Source: Entomospira nematocerorum (lineage in GTDB: Bacteria > Spirochaetota > Spirochaetia > WRBN01). From it: a DNA stretch of 64,000 nucleotides. Below the pieces are notes generated by a model. The model was not told the origin of the DNA. It ran no database searches and saw only the letters and a program-made list of their open reading frames with translations. Made by a program: the position numbers and the translations under genes. The stretch lies in assembly GCF_028748105.1 (NCBI RefSeq), contig NZ_CP118168.1, positions 744,001 through 808,000 on the forward strand, in the 5' to 3' direction. Positions 8,167 to 17,901 of the stretch are shown piece by piece. Numbering within the stretch: the stretch's first letter is position 1; each line of letters opens with the position of its first letter.

Positions 8167-10014
8167 ATGGAAAAAAGACTCGTTTGGGCGTTAGTATTAA
8201 TATCTGGTATTATGTTTACCGGAAATTTGATCATGGGTAAACTGTATCCTCCTGTAGAAATGGAGCAAGAGATATCAAATGAGGTCTCCGTAACCAAGGA
8301 AGAAGACTTAAATACTGGTTCTTCTCAAAACTTTCATCTATTTTTTTCCGAGATAGAATCTTCAGAAACAGAAAATATTTATTTCGAAAACGATCTCTAT
8401 CAAGTTATTTTTTCCACACAAGGGGCGGTGATAACTTCTTTACAATTGAAAGCTTTTACTGATAATGCAACAGGTGACTTTGTAGAGTTGATTCTTCCTT
8501 TTGATACGAAGCCTTATGGGGCTTTTACAACATATGTTGGATCAAATAATAATACTATGCCAGTCTTGGCCAATTTTCAGCTAGTAGAGCAAACTCCAGA
8601 ATCTTTGGTCTTTAGTACAGATTTACTCTTGAATGTTGTGCTTGAGGAGGGTGAATCTCGACGTATTAGAATGGTGAAACAGTTCGATTTCCGAGATAGT
8701 GAGTACTTGTTTAAGGTGTCAACGACTTTTGAGTCACTTGATGAGGGTAAACCTCTTCCAGCCTTTATCTTGCAAAATGGATATACTGTCGAGAGTATAC
8801 CGCAACTTGGTCCGGCATTTGAAAAGCTTGATCAGAGAGATGCTTATCGTAGGCCCATTTACCTTAACTCTGAGAAAAAGAGGACAACAGCAAAATTTCG
8901 CTATGGCCTAGCCAATACAAATGGGGACGCTCATTGGGCAAGTATTATCGAAAAATACTTTTTGATTGCTGGAGTGCCAACGCAAAATACACAATATAAT
9001 GTTGTATGGACGACTAAGCCACTTTCGGTAGATAATCCTAACGGATTACAGTTGAATTTTATACGAAAAAATTTAAATATAGATCTTGATGCGTTTACAG
9101 ACGAGTTATTTTACTATCTTGGACCCAAGCAAGAAAAAGAGTTATTACGCTATAACAATGCAGGAGATAATGCATGGGGCTTGAGTGATGTATACCTTAA
9201 TCGAGCAATGGAATCGCATGTTATTACTGGACTGCTAATCAATTTACTTAAAGGTGTCTTGAGTTTTATTTATGGTTTTGTGGGTAACTGGGGTTGGGCG
9301 ATTGTCATCTTGACAGTTATCGTTAAACTTATCTTATTGCCATCTTCTATTTCCAGTGCTGTGAGTATGTCTGCGATGACTAAAGTACAGCCTAAGTTGA
9401 AAGCACTACAGGAACAGTATAAAGATGATAAGCAAGAGCTTGCAAAAAAGCAGATGGAGCTATACCAAAAGGAAGGGGTTAATCCTGCTGGAGGATGTTT
9501 ACCAATATTGGTGCAAATGCCCATTTTATTAGCACTTTTTTCTCTTTTTAATCAATACTTTGAATTACGAGGAGCTCCCTGGATCCTGTGGGTTACGGAT
9601 CTTTCAGCGCCGGATCAATTTTTTGCCTTTTCGCAACCATTACCACTCCTACAGTGGACACATTTGAATTTATTACCAATATTTTATGTTGGTACACAGA
9701 TATTGACAACAGTATTGAGCATGAAGGATAATCCTGCTACAACACAGCAGATGAAGACTATGATGTGGATGTTACCGCTCATATTCTTTTTTATGCTATA
9801 TAATATGCCTTCTGGACTCTTCTTATATTGGACAGTCTCTAATATTCTGGGATTATTTCAACAGCTACTCATTAATGCTTGGAGAAAAAATGGTACATTG
9901 GATCGACTATATGCAAAAAAAGAAGCAAAGCGAAAGAAGAAGAGTGCTAAGCGTGCAACACTGATGGCAGCCTATCAAAAGCAATTAAATCAATCCAAAG
10001 GAAAAAATAAATGA
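8167..10014 (+). CDS. yidC: Membrane protein insertase YidC
   Basis: 615 residues in the Gram-negative form: an N-terminal anchor (about 6-25), a large periplasmic P1 beta domain (about 55-345) and a C-terminal Oxa1 core with five membrane helices (about 355-580), ending in a lysine-rich tail that binds ribosomes. Landmarks are GNWGWAIVILTVIVK, the cytoplasmic coiled hairpin (QPKLKALQEQYKDD), GVNPAGGCLPILVQMP and the final MPSGLFLYWTVSN. The hydrophilic-groove Arg of Escherichia coli YidC seems to be Lys here (VIVKLILLP), keeping the charge. It inserts membrane proteins alone or with SecYEG/SecDF. GAGG is 16 bases before the ATG, longer than usual. The stop overlaps khpB by 4 bases. Confidence 0.96.
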   Translation: MEKRLVWALVLISGIMFTGNLIMGKLYPPVEMEQEISNEVSVTKEEDLNTGSSQNFHLFFSEIESSETENIYFENDLYQVIFSTQGAVITSLQLKAFTDNATGDFVELILPFDTKPYGAFTTYVGSNNNTMPVLANFQLVEQTPESLVFSTDLLLNVVLEEGESRRIRMVKQFDFRDSEYLFKVSTTFESLDEGKPLPAFILQNGYTVESIPQLGPAFEKLDQRDAYRRPIYLNSEKKRTTAKFRYGLANTNGDAHWASIIEKYFLIAGVPTQNTQYNVVWTTKPLSVDNPNGLQLNFIRKNLNIDLDAFTDELFYYLGPKQEKELLRYNNAGDNAWGLSDVYLNRAMESHVITGLLINLLKGVLSFIYGFVGNWGWAIVILTVIVKLILLPSSISSAVSMSAMTKVQPKLKALQEQYKDDKQELAKKQMELYQKEGVNPAGGCLPILVQMPILLALFSLFNQYFELRGAPWILWVTDLSAPDQFFAFSQPLPLLQWTHLNLLPIFYVGTQILTTVLSMKDNPATTQQMKTMMWMLPLIFFFMLYNMPSGLFLYWTVSNILGLFQQLLINAWRKNGTLDRLYAKKEAKRKKKSAKRATLMAAYQKQLNQSKGKNK

Positions 10015-10703
10015 CAAGAGAATTTGAGGGAAAAAGTGAGCGAGAAGCAATCGAAAAGGCCTTGCAAGAGTTAGGGCTGGAGAGTGCAGACTTTGACGTT
10101 GAGATCATCTCCAATGAATCAAAGAAGGGCTTTTTATTTAAGCGTAATGTAGTTCGCATACGAGTTCACGTTGCAGATAGCTCGATTGTTACGAAATCCT
10201 CTTCACATAACTCTGCTGAAGGATCCCACAACCCAGAACGGGAAGAGAAGGCTGTTACCTTCTTGCAAACAATGATTGAGCTCATGGGCTATCAGTCTAA
10301 GGTCGAAACTGTATATGATGAGGCAGGTAGGCTTGTGCTCAATATTGTATCCCCAGAAGCAGCGGTTTTAATTGGTCGTAAGGGAAAAAATCTTGATGCA
10401 CTACAACTACTAGTGAGTGTATATCTCAATACGATATTTTCTCATAGTGCTGATGAAGAGCGTGTCATTGTTGATGCAGAGAATTATCGACATCGGCGTG
10501 AGGAAATTATTCAAAATCTTGCAATCAAAAATGCTAATATGGCATCTCGACAGAAAAAGAGCCGACTGTTAGAACCGATGAATCCTTTTGAACGACGTAT
10601 CGTTCATACAACACTGAGCCAAAGAGATGATGTTATTACGCAAAGTGAAGGTGAGGGACTATATAAGCAGGTGCGTATCATTTATCGAGGTCAAAATAGG
10701 TAA
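10011..10703 (+). CDS. khpB: RNA-binding protein KhpB (Jag/EloR), Jag-N + KH + R3H
   Basis: 230 residues in three parts: a Jag-N domain (1-52, FEGKSEREAIEKALQELG with the KKGFLF motif), an acidic/polar linker, a KH domain (about 75-150 with VLIGRKGKNLDALQ) and an R3H domain (about 165-228; FERRIVHTTLSQRDD... SEGEG). The family binds RNA with KhpA and affects cell elongation and division in Gram-positive bacteria; in spirochaetes its role is not established. It follows yidC with a 4-base overlap, the conserved arrangement. Confidence 0.93.
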   Translation: MTREFEGKSEREAIEKALQELGLESADFDVEIISNESKKGFLFKRNVVRIRVHVADSSIVTKSSSHNSAEGSHNPEREEKAVTFLQTMIELMGYQSKVETVYDEAGRLVLNIVSPEAAVLIGRKGKNLDALQLLVSVYLNTIFSHSADEERVIVDAENYRHRREEIIQNLAIKNANMASRQKKSRLLEPMNPFERRIVHTTLSQRDDVITQSEGEGLYKQVRIIYRGQNR

Positions 10704-10711
10704 AAATCACA

Positions 10712-12685
10712 ATGACATCATGGATAGAGGTTGTCTTTCGTCATCCTTTGATGCAATCGTTTACATATACAACATCACAGCATGTGAGTATTGGCATGCG
10801 TGTCGTTGCACCGTTTGGATCTCGAGAGCAAGAGGGGATAGTTGTATCGGTTACTGGCGATATACCTAAGGATGTTTCTTATGAGATAAAAGACATCATA
10901 AGAGTCATAGATACTGATGCATTGTTTGAATCAGATTATTTATCTTTTGCTCGCTATGTCGCAGATTATAATTATTGTAGTTTAGGTGAAGCTATTTTTG
11001 CGATGATTCCATCTGCTAAGCAAGAAAAAGAGTATGACTTTGTCTCAGCAAATTCTCCAGAGCAGATGGAGCATCATAGGCTTAATGAAGGACAAATTGC
11101 AGCTTCAGAGCGTATAAAAGAACAGAATGGATGGTATTATCTGTTTGGCAATACGGGCTCAGGGAAGACTATGGTCTATCTCCATGCTATGGAGAGAGCC
11201 ATTAAACAAGGACAACAAGTTATTTATCTGCTACCAGAGATAGCTCTGCTTCATTCTATTGAGGAGTTACTGCGTGCAAGATTTGGGGATGCAAAAGTCG
11301 CGACAATGCATTCTGGATTAAAACCTACCGTAAGAATGCAGCAATGGAGACGGATTTTAGATAATCAGATTGATATTGTTTTGGGCGTACGCAGTGCTAT
11401 CTTCGCCCCTCTAAAGAAGCTTGGCTTAATTATTATTGATGAAGAACATGATCCATCCTATAAGTCTGGTTCAACGCCTCGCTATCATGCACGACAGGTT
11501 GCGATGTATCGGACGAGACCAGGTACGGGTAATACTCTTATTATGGGTTCAGCTACCCCCTCATTAGAAGCCTATTACGCAATGGTGCAAGGACAAATCC
11601 ATCGAGTGAACTTAGCGGGCTTTGCTGGGGGAGGATCTCGACCTCTATTTCATGTTATTGATATGCGAGAAGAAAATAATTCCAATATCTTCTCCAAAGA
11701 ACTCATTAAGGAAATATGGAAGACAAAACGACTTGGACAGCAAAGTGCTATTTTTATTAACCGAAGGGGCTATGGTCGTTTTTATATTTGTAAAAATTGT
11801 GGTTATGAAGCATTTTGTCCTCACTGCAGTGTTTCGTTAACATATCATCAAACTGATAATCAGTTATTATGTCACTACTGTGGATATACCCAGGCGAGGA
11901 TTAGGAATTGTCCTTCTTGTGGGAGTTCACGAGGAGAATTTAAATCTTTTGGCATTGAGTTAGTTGAGGAGGAGGCCAGGCGAATCTTTCCTGAGCTAAG
12001 CATTGTCCGTATTGATAGTGATGTAGCTCGTGTACACGCAAGCATAAAGAGAGCCTTGAGTGCGTTTCAGCGTGGAGAAATTGATATCCTTATTGGTACA
12101 CAAATGATTGCTAAAGGATTTAATTTTCCTCACTTACGCCTTGTTGCTATTGCATTGGCTGATATTGGATTAGCGCTACCAGACTTTAGAGCAATGGAGC
12201 GACTCTTTACATTTATTCAACAGGTGGCTGGGAGAACAGGGCGCTATCGTGATGATGGACTGATACTGGCTCAGACCTATAATCCAGAGCAAATGGCACT
12301 ACGATACAGTCTTCAAAATGATACAGAGGGATTTTTGCAACATGAGCTTCAGTTGCGACAGGAGATAGGATTTCCTCCTTTCAGTCGTATGATGAGGCTG
12401 GTTTTCAGAGGCTCTAACGAAGAGCGTGTCATGGAGCTTGCACAGAAAGCTTTTGAGTATTGGGAGTCTGTGTTACTGGAGGATGCATCTTGCTTTTCTG
12501 CAGAGATACTTGGGCCTAGTGAAGCTGTTCTTTCTAAAATGGCAGGCAAATTTCGCTGGCAAATTCTCTTTCTCACTGAAAATTATCGAGAATTTAGTTC
12601 TCTATTTCGTCAAAAATTAATCACAATGCCACGTTCTATGGGGGTATACTGTGAGGTAGATCATGATCCGCTTACTCTTTTATAA
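10712..12685 (+). CDS. priA: Primosomal protein N' (replication restart helicase PriA)
   Basis: 657 residues, slightly shorter than E. coli PriA. Visible: an N-terminal 3'-DNA-binding domain (about 1-100), Walker A FGNTGSGKTMVYL at about 145, DEEHDPSYKSGSTPRYHAR (DEEH box plus aromatic loop), the two zinc sites with eight cysteines (CKNCGYEAFCPHC and CHYCGY...CPSCG, about 355-405), and helicase motifs V/VI (IGTQMIAKGFNFP, QVAGRTGRY). PriA reloads the replicative helicase at stalled forks. It ends the rpmH operon, with the last 14 bases overlapping pgsA on the other strand. Confidence 0.95.
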   Translation: MTSWIEVVFRHPLMQSFTYTTSQHVSIGMRVVAPFGSREQEGIVVSVTGDIPKDVSYEIKDIIRVIDTDALFESDYLSFARYVADYNYCSLGEAIFAMIPSAKQEKEYDFVSANSPEQMEHHRLNEGQIAASERIKEQNGWYYLFGNTGSGKTMVYLHAMERAIKQGQQVIYLLPEIALLHSIEELLRARFGDAKVATMHSGLKPTVRMQQWRRILDNQIDIVLGVRSAIFAPLKKLGLIIIDEEHDPSYKSGSTPRYHARQVAMYRTRPGTGNTLIMGSATPSLEAYYAMVQGQIHRVNLAGFAGGGSRPLFHVIDMREENNSNIFSKELIKEIWKTKRLGQQSAIFINRRGYGRFYICKNCGYEAFCPHCSVSLTYHQTDNQLLCHYCGYTQARIRNCPSCGSSRGEFKSFGIELVEEEARRIFPELSIVRIDSDVARVHASIKRALSAFQRGEIDILIGTQMIAKGFNFPHLRLVAIALADIGLALPDFRAMERLFTFIQQVAGRTGRYRDDGLILAQTYNPEQMALRYSLQNDTEGFLQHELQLRQEIGFPPFSRMMRLVFRGSNEERVMELAQKAFEYWESVLLEDASCFSAEILGPSEAVLSKMAGKFRWQILFLTENYREFSSLFRQKLITMPRSMGVYCEVDHDPLTLL

Positions 12686-13283
12686 ATTGTTGCATGTAGG
12701 GTGTTTTGATAAAGTCACGAAAATAACTAGCAAAGGATAGCACGGAGGCTAGTGCTGTCAAGATAAAGACAACATTGAGTAGATGGAGTGTACTAGATTT
12801 TTCTGTAATATTGGTAAAATTCGGACTATTAATGGCAACAAAGTATAGCATACCTAAAAAACTCATCATGAAGTAGAAGATAGCCTTGGTTTTGCCTGCA
12901 GAAGAGGCGCCCATTGCAACACCATGTTTGGCGATAACAGCCCTCATAAATGTAATAGAAAGTTCTCGCCAAAATATGAGCATTAATGGCCAAAAAGAGA
13001 CCCATCCCATCTGAACAAATAGGGCAAAGTAGGTAATGCGGCTGAGTACATCAGCAAAAGGATCAAGGAGTTTTCCCATATCGGATGTTAAATTAAATTT
13101 TCGGGCAATATATCCATCAATAACGTCAGAAATTTCGCAATAAAGCCAAACAAAAAAGAGTGTCCAGGTTAGCCACGTACGCAGAGAGCTAAAGAGTTCT
13201 AGTTGTGCTGTAAGAAGAAATGTCATGTAAAAAATGGGCGTAATAAAAAGTCTGGATACAGTGAGTTTGTTTGGTAGTGTCAT
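12672..13283 (-). CDS. pgsA: CDP-diacylglycerol--glycerol-3-phosphate 3-phosphatidyltransferase
   Basis: A 203-residue CDP-alcohol phosphotransferase with about five membrane helices. The family motif D-x2-D-G-x2-A-R-x8-G-x3-D-x3-D is complete in SDVIDGYIARKF followed by DMGKLLDPFAD (about 52-77). The N-terminal LPNKLTVSRLFITPIF is typical of PgsA, so phosphatidylglycerophosphate synthesis is the likely reaction rather than phosphatidylserine or cardiolipin synthesis. Convergent with priA (14-base overlap). A pair of small palindromes lies just upstream of the start (13297-13329). Confidence 0.88.
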   Translation of the reverse strand: MTLPNKLTVSRLFITPIFYMTFLLTAQLELFSSLRTWLTWTLFFVWLYCEISDVIDGYIARKFNLTSDMGKLLDPFADVLSRITYFALFVQMGWVSFWPLMLIFWRELSITFMRAVIAKHGVAMGASSAGKTKAIFYFMMSFLGMLYFVAINSPNFTNITEKSSTLHLLNVVFILTALASVLSFASYFRDFIKTPYMQQFIKE

Positions 13284-13296
13284 GGTATTAGTCTAC

Positions 13297-13329
13297 CAAG
13301 ATTTTATCTTGCTGTCAAGAATCTCTTGA
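13297..13329. promoter_or_regulatory. Twin CAAGA/TCTTG palindromes upstream of pgsA
   Basis: CAAGAT-TTT-ATCTTG (13297-13311) and TCAAGA-ATC-TCTTGA (13315-13329) are two perfect 6-base inverted repeats with centres 18 bases apart, 14-46 bases before the pgsA ATG in the 214-base gap shared with yajC. They could be an operator or two small RNA hairpins in the pgsA leader. The rest of the gap is AT-rich and holds a TTGACT (+ strand, about 13360) but no clear promoter. Confidence 0.4.
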
Positions 13330-13497
13330 TAATCTAATAGAAGATAATCGTGATCGCATTGACTAAAGTGGCATAATATGGTATCAAGATAGGCAGTGTA
13401 ATCACGTGATAAAGATATTATAAATATCAAGAAATATATTTGAGCAACGAGTAGAGATTATAGAAATAACATTTCTCTCATGCTAGGAGGTAGTTAG

Positions 13498-13863
13498 ATG
13501 GGACAGTGGGTGTTACAAACACAACCTGGAGCTGGACAGACAACAGGAACAATGATCATGTTTGGGGGAATGTTATTAGTGTTCTATTTTTTATTGATAA
13601 GACCATCCCAAAAACAACAGAAAGAGCTTCAAAAAATGAGAGGAAATCTTAAAAAAGGTGATAAGGTTATCACTCGTGGGGGTATTCGAGGGAAGGTAGA
13701 GTCAATTAAAGAGATGGACGGACAGAATATCGTTGTTCTTCTTGTTGATGATAATGTGAAAATTGAGATTCTTTCATCATATATAGATAGTCTTTCTCGT
13801 CCGTTGGAGAGTGCTGAAAAGAGTAGCACAAAGGCGAAAGATAAAGAGAAGAGCAAGAAGTAG
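13498..13863 (+). CDS. yajC: Sec translocon accessory protein YajC
   Basis: 121 residues: one membrane helix (about 18-36, MIMFGGMLLVFYFLLIRP) followed by the YajC pattern RPSQKQQKE...L..GDKVITRGGIRGKVESI and a basic tail. YajC associates with SecDF-YidC at the inner membrane. A strong ribosome site (TAGGAGGTAGTTAG) precedes the ATG. The next gene is secDF after 69 bases, so this is the usual yajC-secDF unit; a 6-base hairpin (13869-13884) sits between them without a T-run. Confidence 0.92.
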   Translation: MGQWVLQTQPGAGQTTGTMIMFGGMLLVFYFLLIRPSQKQQKELQKMRGNLKKGDKVITRGGIRGKVESIKEMDGQNIVVLLVDDNVKIEILSSYIDSLSRPLESAEKSSTKAKDKEKSKK

Positions 13864-13932
13864 ATATGTCATCTACTAAGATGATGTGTTGATATTCAAT
13901 TAATATGAAAAGATCAGATTAAGGAAGGCAAT

Positions 13933-16620
13933 ATGGGGAAGGTTTTTAGACTCATTGTAGTAATTTTGGCAATCACGCTATCTGGAATTTTTTTGTATCC
14001 CACTTATCAGTGGTTCTTTGCAGATATGGATCCCAATCTTAAAGAAGCTGCAGTACAACCCAAAGAGATGATTGGTCAAGAGGCTCGGGTACAGGCAGAG
14101 CGCGATGTTCAATTGCTTGAGCAGTCAGTACGAGATGATGATTTACTTCCTCCTGAGCTTGAATATTTTCATGTTTATGCAAAAAATTCTTATAAAAGAG
14201 CAAAGACGAAGTTACCAAATTCTTTATCCTCTCGAGATGTAGTACGGTACACTTATTCTCGCGATGATCTCGTAGAGTTTGCTCGTAATTATCACGGACA
14301 AAAGGTACTCGATGTTAAAACTATCAAAGAAAAGGCATTTAACCTCGGTCTAGATTTAGCTGGAGGGCTTGGTGCTACGCTACAAGCGGATTTTTCTCCT
14401 TTAATGGAGAAGTTGGGACGTGAACCTAATGCTCAAGATGTGAATGAGGCGATGTTGAGTGCCGTTGATGCTGTTCGCAACAGAGCGGATAGATTTGGAG
14501 CAACAGAACCCAATATTCGTCGACAGGGCAGTGATCAAATCCTTATTGAACTGCCGGGTGAGGAGGATCCTGATGCCATTAGTCGCTTAGTAACGCAGCA
14601 GGGAAGTCTCACTTTCCAGTTAGTGAACATGGAACAGACGAACATCATGAGCTATTACTTTGCAAACAATCCTTCTGCGATTGAACTGATCGATGTGCGG
14701 ACAGGCATATTTGCAGATACCAGTGTCTTGAGTGATATGTATCGTATTTATCCTTCTTATACACGTGACCAGTTTGGTGAAGAGATTTTTCGCGGATATT
14801 ATGTCCTAGAGTCAACAGTTGCTATGGATGGATTGCATATACAAGATGTTCGCATTGCAAGTACTGAATTTGGCGAACCAACGGTGAATTTCTCTCTGGA
14901 TAATGAGGGTGCAGTTATCTTTGGCCGATTGACAGCAGAGAATGTTGGGCGGCAGCTTGCTGTTGTTATGGAGGGTAGTATTCGCAGTATGGCGGGTATT
15001 ACAGGTGCCATCCCTGGAGGTAGTGTGCAGGTTACTGGGTTTACGCCTGTTGAAGCACAGCAACTCTCTTTAGCCCTTAAAAGCAGTGGGCTTCCGGTTG
15101 GACTGAGCATCATCAATATCCAAACAGTAGGACCAAGTCTTGGTGCTGAGACGATTGCAGCTGGAGTTAAAGCACTTATTTATGGGTTTATCCTTGTTGT
15201 GGCTTTTGCGGTTATTTACTACAAGGGATCCGGTGTTCAAGCTTCCTTTACGCTCTTGTTAAATTTAGTATTCACTTTAGCTCTACTCTCATCAATAGGT
15301 TTTACTTTGACGTTGACCAGTATGGCTGGTATTATTTTGAATGTAGGAATGGCTATTGATGCAAATGTTTTGATTTTTGAGCGTATTAAAGAAGAATTAC
15401 GGGCAGGACATAGTCGAAAGATAGCTATCGATCGAGGATTTAGCCGGGCATTTTCTGCGATTTTCGACTCTAATATTACGACCTTTATCGTTGCATTATT
15501 TCTTTCTCAAATGGGATCAGGACCAGTCAAAGGCTTTGCAATTACGCTAGCAATTGGAATTCTTACGAATCTCTTTACCGCAGTATACATTTCTCGCCTC
15601 TTGTTTGATATTGGAAGTGATTGGTTTAGAGCCTCCAATATTTCTATTGGATATGGAAAGAGTGTTCAACCACGTGCAAAGCATGAGAGTAAAGAGCGTC
15701 AAAGCATACCATTCATTCGATTATCTAAAATGATTACTCCTATTGGGTTTATCGTTTTGATAGGGCTTTGGGCTGCTACGTTTAGTCATAAAGGCTTTAA
15801 TGTAGGTATTGATTTTAGTGCTGGATTGAGCATGAATGTTTACATTGATGGTGAGGATAGTACGAATCGCCTAGAAGAAGTATTAAAAGAGATAGATAAT
15901 GTTAAGGTTGTTGATGTTGATGATAAGGGGTATTTTCGTATTAGTGTAGCGGAGCAGGATATTTCAGAATTCCAACGTATTATGGAACAAAAAATTCTCA
16001 CTACTTTACAGTCTATGTACTCTGATGTGCGTATTTTGAGTACCGAATTTGTGGGCTCATCCTTTTCTAAGGAGATTATTAGTGGCGCTTGGAAGGCGAT
16101 AGCTGGTTCCATTTCACTGATTCTTATCTATTTATGGTTCCGATTTAAACGATTTGGATACTCTCTAGCAACGTTAGCTGGCACGGTACATGATGTCATT
16201 TTTGTTTTAGGGTTTATAGGCGCTCTCCAATTAGAGGTTAGTTCTGCGACGATTGCAGCAGTTCTGGCGATTTTAGCATATTCTCTAAATGACTCGATAG
16301 TCATTTTTGATAGAATTCGGGAGAGTAGCCAGAATTTACGTTTTGGATCACGTATAGAGGATATTATTAACGGATCGTTGACAGAGACCCTTACACGAAC
16401 AATTTTAACGACAAGTACAACGATGATAACGATTATACCACTTATTCTTATTGCTACGGGTTCTGTTCGATTATTCGCTATTAAAATGCTTGCTGGTATT
16501 GCTATTGGCACATATTCATCGATATTTATCTCCAGCTTATTATACTATCTCATAGTCTCTTACAGGCGTGATAAACAGCAGACTGGGGGAGTATCCTCAA
16601 CAAAAAGGGTAGAGGCATAA
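13933..16620 (+). CDS. secDF: Fused protein translocase subunit SecDF
   Basis: 895 residues with complete SecD and SecF halves in one frame. The SecD half (about 1-560) has the N-terminal helix, the large periplasmic P1 domain starting at LGLDLAGGLGATLQAD, and five clustered helices including MAGIILNVGMAIDANVLIFERI and KGFAITLAIGILTNLFTA. The SecF half (about 590-895) has its own helix, GFNVGIDFSAGL, and helices with LAILAYSLNDSIVIFDRIRE and LAGIAIGTYSSIF. SecDF uses the proton gradient to pull exported proteins through SecYEG. Fused SecDF is known in Bacillus; spirochaetes that I know carry separate secD and secF, so the fusion is notable. hisS begins on the next base. Confidence 0.95.
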   Translation: MGKVFRLIVVILAITLSGIFLYPTYQWFFADMDPNLKEAAVQPKEMIGQEARVQAERDVQLLEQSVRDDDLLPPELEYFHVYAKNSYKRAKTKLPNSLSSRDVVRYTYSRDDLVEFARNYHGQKVLDVKTIKEKAFNLGLDLAGGLGATLQADFSPLMEKLGREPNAQDVNEAMLSAVDAVRNRADRFGATEPNIRRQGSDQILIELPGEEDPDAISRLVTQQGSLTFQLVNMEQTNIMSYYFANNPSAIELIDVRTGIFADTSVLSDMYRIYPSYTRDQFGEEIFRGYYVLESTVAMDGLHIQDVRIASTEFGEPTVNFSLDNEGAVIFGRLTAENVGRQLAVVMEGSIRSMAGITGAIPGGSVQVTGFTPVEAQQLSLALKSSGLPVGLSIINIQTVGPSLGAETIAAGVKALIYGFILVVAFAVIYYKGSGVQASFTLLLNLVFTLALLSSIGFTLTLTSMAGIILNVGMAIDANVLIFERIKEELRAGHSRKIAIDRGFSRAFSAIFDSNITTFIVALFLSQMGSGPVKGFAITLAIGILTNLFTAVYISRLLFDIGSDWFRASNISIGYGKSVQPRAKHESKERQSIPFIRLSKMITPIGFIVLIGLWAATFSHKGFNVGIDFSAGLSMNVYIDGEDSTNRLEEVLKEIDNVKVVDVDDKGYFRISVAEQDISEFQRIMEQKILTTLQSMYSDVRILSTEFVGSSFSKEIISGAWKAIAGSISLILIYLWFRFKRFGYSLATLAGTVHDVIFVLGFIGALQLEVSSATIAAVLAILAYSLNDSIVIFDRIRESSQNLRFGSRIEDIINGSLTETLTRTILTTSTTMITIIPLILIATGSVRLFAIKMLAGIAIGTYSSIFISSLLYYLIVSYRRDKQQTGGVSSTKRVEA

Positions 16621-17901
16621 ATGATTGATCCACGTGTTGTAAAGGGTTTTAGAGATACACTTCCTCATGATGAGTATCTTCGCAGTCAGGTCATCCAAAA
16701 ACTTGCAGGAGCATTCTACCTGCAAGGGTATCAACCAATTGATACACCTATCTTGGAGTATACAGAGACTCTTTTAGGCAAGAGTGGTGGTGAGACGGAG
16801 AAGCAGATTTTTCGTTTTCGTGATGCAGGTGAGCGTGATGTTGCCATGAGGTTTGATCTAACAGTTCCGATGGCACGATACATTGCGATGCATAAAGAGG
16901 AGTTAGGCCTTCCCTTTAAGAGGTATCATATTGCCAAGGTATGGAGAGGCGAAAAACCTCAAAGAGGTCGGTTTCGGGAGTTCTATCAGTGTGACTTTGA
17001 TTTAGTTGGATCTAGTAGTCCTGCATCCGATTTGGATATTCTTTTAACAGCATATGAATCCCTGCAAACACTAGGGATAACGGAATTTACGATTGAGGTG
17101 AATCATCGTGGTATTTTACGAGAGTATTTAGAAAAAATTGGTGCTGTAGAGCACACAGTCTTTATTCTGCGTACAATTGATAAGATCGATAAGGTGGGAC
17201 AAGAGCTTGTCAAAAGTGAACTTGCTCAAGTGTTATCAGATGGTATTGTGAATCAGCTTTATGAATTTCTCTTTCCTGAAAAAGAGGTAGAATCCCTGTT
17301 AGAGCATATGACTTCTGTACTGGGATTGGACTCCCCATCTATTCTTCATATGAAGTTAATTTTTAATGCGGTGAAAAACCTGGATTTATCACATGCGTTT
17401 CAGTTTAATCCAAAGATTACTAGAGGATTAGATTATTATACTGGTATGGTCTTTGAGACATTTCTATCAGGTGATCGTATGCTTGGTTCGATTTGTTCTG
17501 GAGGTCGTTATGATAACTTATTGTCATTATACGGAAAAGAGAGCATCAGTGGTGTCGGTGGAAGTATTGGTCTTGATCGATTACTTACGTCGGAAAAATG
17601 CTTACAATTATTAAATATTACCACCCCTCCTAAGGTCTTTATTTATCATAATACGGATGGTTATACTCAAGCATATTCACTAATAAAAGCACTGCAACGA
17701 ATAGGAATCGTTGTTGAAATGTATCCTGATGCAAAAAAAATTGATAATCAAACAAAGTATGCTATACGTCGAGGATTCAGTCAGGCGATTTTTATTGAGG
17801 GCAATGGCTATACGCTGCGTGATATGACAAAGAAAGAGAGTGTCAAGGATTTATCATTGGAAATGGTTGTATCCAGGCTTCAGGAGCAGTATCTTGGCTA
17901 G
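16621..17901 (+). CDS. hisS: Histidine--tRNA ligase
   Basis: 426 residues, the normal length of a class II HisRS dimer subunit. Visible: PRVVKGFRDTLP at the N terminus, motif 1 region DTPILEYTETLLGKSGGETEKQ, motif 2 MRFDLTVPMARY then VWRGEKPQRGRFREFYQCD, the histidine-specific TRGLDYYTGMVFE and motif 3 GVGGSIGLDRL; the C-terminal anticodon-binding domain is at about 330-426. It charges tRNA-His in the cytoplasm. The ATG follows the secDF stop with no gap; the ribosome site would be inside secDF (AAAAGGGTAGAG). Confidence 0.96.
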   Translation: MIDPRVVKGFRDTLPHDEYLRSQVIQKLAGAFYLQGYQPIDTPILEYTETLLGKSGGETEKQIFRFRDAGERDVAMRFDLTVPMARYIAMHKEELGLPFKRYHIAKVWRGEKPQRGRFREFYQCDFDLVGSSSPASDLDILLTAYESLQTLGITEFTIEVNHRGILREYLEKIGAVEHTVFILRTIDKIDKVGQELVKSELAQVLSDGIVNQLYEFLFPEKEVESLLEHMTSVLGLDSPSILHMKLIFNAVKNLDLSHAFQFNPKITRGLDYYTGMVFETFLSGDRMLGSICSGGRYDNLLSLYGKESISGVGGSIGLDRLLTSEKCLQLLNITTPPKVFIYHNTDGYTQAYSLIKALQRIGIVVEMYPDAKKIDNQTKYAIRRGFSQAIFIEGNGYTLRDMTKKESVKDLSLEMVVSRLQEQYLG

